Shown here: piece after piece, positions 5,837-9,077 of the stretch
Numbering within the stretch: the first letter of the stretch is position 1
Layout: every line of letters begins with the position of its first letter
NCBI GenBank assembly: GCA_963706515.1
Contig: CAVPMW010000031.1
Span: 1-9,077 of the forward strand
Reading direction: 5' to 3'
DNA: 9,077 bases
Origin: CAVPMW01 sp963706515
GTDB taxonomy: Bacteria > Chloroflexota > Anaerolineae > Anaerolineales > UBA4823
The notes under the pieces: model-generated
Told to the model about the DNA's origin: nothing
What the model saw: only the letters and a program-made list of their open reading frames with translations
Database searches by the model: none
Made by a program: the position numbers and the translations under genes

Positions 5837-7312
5837 GTGCTTAATATTCCCGCGTCTACCCAAATCTTAGTCATTGGGGGAGGCCCCGGCGGATCAACGG
5901 CAGCTACCCTGCTGGCTCGCCAGGGTTTCTCGGTGACCTTGCTCGAGAAGGCCCAATTCCCCCGCTACCATATCGGCGAGTCCCTGCTGCCCTCCATCTT
6001 GCAGATCATGGACTTGCTCGGAGCTCGCGAAAAGATGGAATCGTACGGCTTCCAACGCAAGGAAGGCGCGTTCCTGGATTGGGGCGCCGACCGCTGGCCG
6101 CTGAACTTCGGCGAGCTGAGCGGCAACAATACCTATGCGTTCCAGGTTGTCCGCTCAGAGTTCGACAAAATGCTGATCGATCACGCCCGCGAGCAGGGCG
6201 TGGACGTTTACGAAGGGGTCGAAGTCCGCAGCCTGACCTTCGAAGGCGAGCGACCGTGCAAAGCCATGTGGCAGGTAGTTGCCAGCAGCAACGGGGACGT
6301 TGGGCGGCAGGGTGAGATCTGCTTCGATTACCTGATCGATGCCTCCGGTCGCTCCAGCGTGATGACGACCCGCTACCTGCAGAACCGCAGGTACCACCAG
6401 ATCTTCCAGAACATTGCCATCTGGGGCTACTGGGAGAACGCCGACCGGATGGTCACCGGTCGGGTTGGAGATATCTGCGTGAATGCCGTGGATACCGGCT
6501 GGCTGTGGGCGATCCCGCTCAGCGATGGCACCATGAGCGTGGGCGTCGTGATGCACAAGGATGCGCTCAACGCCCGCAAGCCGCTCATCATGGAGGACGT
6601 CTATCGAGAATCCATCGAAGGTGCGGAATTTATCAAGAAGATCGTGGCGGATGCCACCCTGACCTCTGAGCTCTATACCGAGACGGATTATTCGTATACC
6701 TCCGACCGCTTCAGCGGACCCGGCTATTTCCTCGTCGGCGATGCAGCCTGCTTCCTCGACCCGCTGCTCTCCAGCGGCGTGCACCTGGCGACCTTCAGCG
6801 CCATGCTGGCAGCCGCCAGCATCGGCAGCGTGCAGCGCGGGGAAGTCACCGAAACCGAAGTCATCTCTTTCTTCGAGAACAGCTACCGCCAGGCTTACCT
6901 GCGCTTCCTGGTCTTCCTCTCGGCATTCTACGACGTCGGTCGCAAGAAGGAGAATTACTTCTGGGAAGCTCAGCGCCTGACCCAGGAAGACGTGGAAAGC
7001 CCGAACTTGAAAGCCGCTTTCTTGAAGCTGGTCACCGGTCTGAAGGATTTGAAGGATGCCACGTCCACCGATACCCACCATTTCATCTTGAATGAGATGA
7101 CCCAACGGATCGATGAGAACCTGCGCATGCGCAAGGACAAAGAAACGCTGGCTTCGCTGCAAGGCGCCAGCCGCGAAAAAGCTGACGCTAACGCCAGCTT
7201 CTTCAATTCGGTGGAAGGCTTCTTCTCCCTTAACGAGTCGGACGCGGTGGATGGGCTGTTCATCGTCACCCAGCCGCAGCTTGGCTTGGGGCGAGTGCGC
7301 AGCAGCGAGTAA
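5837..7312 (+). CDS. FAD-dependent halogenase-family flavoprotein
   Basis: This intact protein of 491 residues belongs to the tryptophan-halogenase/FAD-dependent halogenase superfamily (PF04820). The FAD-binding GGGPGG is at residues 14-19, and FPRYHIGESLLP at 41-52 is typical of the branch acting on phenol or pyrrole rings, often carrier-bound (CmlS, CndH and PltA types). Lys75 in GFQRKEGAFLDWG aligns with the catalytic lysine that handles hypohalous acid. DASGR is at 168-172. WLWAIP at 222-227 matches the diagnostic WxWxIP motif that keeps these enzymes from acting as monooxygenases. GDAACFLDPLLSSG is at 301-314. The protein should be cytosolic and need FADH2 from a separate flavin reductase, which is absent here. 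No synthetase, carrier protein or other biosynthesis gene is in the window, so the substrate is unknown. The gene has its own promoter region and ends before a strong hairpin, so it appears monocistronic. Halogenation is inferred from motifs, and a non-halogenating relative is possible. Confidence 0.85.
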   Translation: MLNIPASTQILVIGGGPGGSTAATLLARQGFSVTLLEKAQFPRYHIGESLLPSILQIMDLLGAREKMESYGFQRKEGAFLDWGADRWPLNFGELSGNNTYAFQVVRSEFDKMLIDHAREQGVDVYEGVEVRSLTFEGERPCKAMWQVVASSNGDVGRQGEICFDYLIDASGRSSVMTTRYLQNRRYHQIFQNIAIWGYWENADRMVTGRVGDICVNAVDTGWLWAIPLSDGTMSVGVVMHKDALNARKPLIMEDVYRESIEGAEFIKKIVADATLTSELYTETDYSYTSDRFSGPGYFLVGDAACFLDPLLSSGVHLATFSAMLAAASIGSVQRGEVTETEVISFFENSYRQAYLRFLVFLSAFYDVGRKKENYFWEAQRLTQEDVESPNLKAAFLKLVTGLKDLKDATSTDTHHFILNEMTQRIDENLRMRKDKETLASLQGASREKADANASFFNSVEGFFSLNESDAVDGLFIVTQPQLGLGRVRSSE

Positions 7313-7361
7313 CGGCGCCTAAGGATAATCAAGGACTTTGAGAAATTCCCTAGATAAAATC

Positions 7362-7390
7362 GAGTGGACGGCGCTCTGCGCCGTCCACTC
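7362..7390. terminator. Perfect 13-bp hairpin between convergent genes
   Basis: GAGTGGACGGCGC at 7362-7374 pairs perfectly with GCGCCGTCCACTC at 7378-7390 around a three-base loop. It lies 49 bases after the halogenase stop and 149 bases after the stop of the convergent lipoprotein gene. The T-run is weak on the + strand (TTGATT) and better on the - strand (GATTTTAT), so it probably serves both genes. Confidence 0.8.
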
Positions 7391-7539
7391 TTGATTCAAC
7401 CCCCAGGCGAGGGATATGGGGGATCATTCAGGCAAAAGCCTGCGACCTGCTGCGTTTTCGCCTCGTCAAGGCACCTGCCGGTGAAATTGATCCGAGATTA
7501 CCACCTCGCTCTCCAATCCGAATTTCGTGCTCGAACCCA

Positions 7540-8954
7540 TCAATTTCCGATCTTCTTACGGATCTGGTCGGCGGCCTCTTTCAGCGCGTCCGCAGCCGAG
7601 ATAGTACCCCTGACATATTTATTGACGGCGGGTCTCAAAATATCCACCATCAAGGCATAGTCCGGTCCATAGATGTTGGCTGCGGGAACGTCCTTGGCGA
7701 CGTCCAAGTAGACCGAGTTTACCGCCTGTCCGCCGAAGAACGGATCCGACGCGGTGACCAGAGGGTCGTTCTCGTCGATCTTTAACCCTGGAGTCCATAA
7801 CGAATACCCAAACATCCATCAAACGTAATGCGGAATCCTGCCGCCCATACATGAACTGGATGAATGTCCAGGCGGCTTCCTTTTGGTCACATGCCTCAGG
7901 AATGGCCAGAGAAATAACCCCACGGCTCGATGGAGGCACGCGCCTGCCCTGCCGCCATCGCTGGCATGCGCGCCACGCCCCACAGCCCACTGGTATTGGA
8001 GCGTTTCATCCACCCGCTAACCCCCGAGCCCCCAAGGAAACCGCTGATGGGCGGGTTTTTGTCAAACACCTTCTCATCCGGGCCTTGAATAATATAGGCG
8101 GACTTCCAGAATTTGCCTAACTCCTCCAGTGTGGCGATGTTCTGCGGGCTGTCCACTGTGAGCTTGCCATCCTGGTCGGTATACCCCAGGCCCTGCTGCC
8201 AGAGGACCATCTGATACAAGGAATAGGCATCGTTACCAAGGCAGCTGCGCCCGGTCTTGTCTTTTATCGTCTTACACATCTCGAAAAAGCTGTCCCATGT
8301 CGCCGCGGCCGCCTCGACGTCTTCAGGCTGATCCGAAAGCCCGGCTTCCTTCATGACATCGCGCCGGTAAAAGAACACCAGCGGTCCAAAAAACCCGGGC
8401 ATCCCGTAAATCTTGCCGTCCTTCTGATTGACCTTCAGCATACTCGGGTAGAGCTGGTCCGTGTAAGGCGCCACCTTGCCGGTGATATCTGCCAGCATGC
8501 CCGACTTGATGAGCTCAGGCATTTGCTGTGTCTGAACCTCGACGACACACGCCCGTGTTAGCTCGGAGGGGGTGAGGTGATAAACATCTTTAACATCTCC
8601 TAATTCATTGAGGTGGATACCGGGATATTTATTCTTGAAGTCATCGAGTAACCCTGCGTCAGCTAACCACAATCGGCTCATAATATTGATATCACCGCGC
8701 GATTGAAGGGTGGCGGTTGGTGGGATCGCGGTTGCGCTCGGCGCCTGAGTAGCCGTGGGCTGCTCGGCGGCTGGCGCTTGGGTCGGTGCCTGTGTTGCTG
8801 TAGGCTGAGCAGTGGCTCGGGCTTGGGTCGGCGCCTGGATAGCCGTAGGCTTTTCGGTCGCCGGTGCTGGAGCTGTGACTGGCGCCGCGCAGGCGGTCAG
8901 GATCATGGCTGCTGCAGTCAAGAGCAATGGGATACGGAACAATTGGTTAGACAT
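7540..8954 (-). CDS. ABC transporter substrate-binding lipoprotein, frameshifted
   Basis: ATG 8954 follows a good ribosome binding site. Residues 1-22 are a lipoprotein signal peptide with lipobox LTAC (Cys22), so the mature protein should be anchored outside the membrane. Residues about 25-83 are a Pro/Thr/Gln/Ala linker built from 15-residue repeats. The rest resembles family 1 solute-binding proteins (PF01547, sugar type): VEVQTQQMPELIKSGMLADI, KDGKIYGMPGFFGPLVFFYR and TWDSFFEMCKTIKDKTG. The first frame is lost in a run of four G (7918-7921), where EPWG should continue as VISLAIPEACDQKEAAWTF. A second shift at about 7795-7815 leads to LWTPGLKIDEND, DPFFGGQAVNSVYLD and the natural end at TGA 7540. 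The repaired protein has about 471 residues. A further compensated pair of shifts is likely near 8540-8570. No permease or ATPase genes are present, so they may lie beyond the right edge. The ligand is unknown. Confidence 0.88.
8743..8877 (-). repeat. Three 45-bp imperfect tandem repeats encoding the lipoprotein linker
   Basis: Three units of exactly 45 bases (8743-8787, 8788-8832, 8833-8877) each begin GCCTG on the + strand and share most positions, with the first two closest (both contain GCTTGGGTCGG). Each encodes 15 residues of the PTQAP...QPTATQA type. This is an unstructured spacer between the lipid anchor and the binding domain. In-frame repeats allow length change by slippage without loss of frame. 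Confidence 0.75.
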
Positions 8955-9077
8955 GGTTTCTCCTTCTAATCTGAGTGAACTGTCATCGCGTTCCGGCGTT
9001 TTCGGTGCTAACGCCAGGAAGACCAGGATGAATTTGAGGGGGTGGAATTCGTCAGGCGCGTCTGGTTGCTGCCATCC
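8955..9077 (-). other. Region upstream of the lipoprotein gene
   Basis: AAGGAG at 8960-8965 lies five bases before ATG 8954 and is a strong ribosome binding site. The lipoprotein frame stays open upstream to the window edge (about 41 codons). The ribosome binding site and the signal peptide fix the start at 8954, so this open stretch is read as chance or as unrelated upstream sequence. No clear promoter is seen. Confidence 0.5.

Noticed and set aside
6155..7162. 335-codon open frame on the - strand inside the halogenase gene
   Set aside because: It lies antisense to an intact halogenase with all motifs, and the translated product is His/Ala/Gly-rich with no recognisable domain.
7400..7422. 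CCCCCA...TGGGGG inverted repeat after the halogenase terminator
   Set aside because: It is only six pairs with an 11-base loop and no flanking T-run, weak beside the 13-bp hairpin just before it.

Overview
The window looks like a piece of an uncultured Chloroflexota (Anaerolineae-like) chromosome. The evidence is indirect. A lipoprotein carries a long Pro/Thr/Gln/Ala linker after its lipobox, a stand-alone DUF2344 protein sits near a TIGR03960-type radical SAM protein, and there is a degenerate secreted GYWKTH-type surface protein. There are no rRNA or tRNA genes to confirm the lineage, so this is inference.

Layout: (1) 1-397 is a gene-free leader with one hairpin. (2) 398-1563 (+) is a secreted repeat-type protein broken by about eight frameshifts, followed by a strong bidirectional terminator at 1581-1615. 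(3) 5280 down to 1635 (-) is a three-gene cluster: a radical SAM protein of the TIGR03960 type, an APH-fold small-molecule kinase and a DUF2344 'radical SAM-linked' protein. The last two genes are coupled by a one-base gap. An extended -10 promoter lies upstream of the cluster and two unusual inverted repeats lie at the first gene junction. (4) 5281-5836 is a gene-free divergent region. It holds a REP-like repeat pair, a good sigma-70-like promoter pointing right and a terminator-like structure in a long leader. (5) 5837-7312 (+) is an intact FAD-dependent halogenase-family gene ending at a perfect 13-bp hairpin. (6) 8954 down to 7540 (-) is a sugar-type ABC transporter substrate-binding lipoprotein, also split by frameshifts.

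Functional picture: the radical SAM/DUF2344 pair is a known but uncharacterised partnership, and here a kinase gene lies between its members. The halogenase stands alone with its own promoter and terminator, so no substrate can be read from its neighbours. The binding lipoprotein would deliver a sugar or similar solute to permeases that must lie outside the window.

A striking global feature is that four of the six genes are frame-disrupted, while the kinase and the halogenase read cleanly from end to end. Single indels in the middle of well-conserved domains suggest sequence error or a recently decayed locus. The very dense cluster at 400-840 suggests a true pseudogene or a locally poor read. 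Reconstructed reading paths are given so that the intended proteins are not lost.
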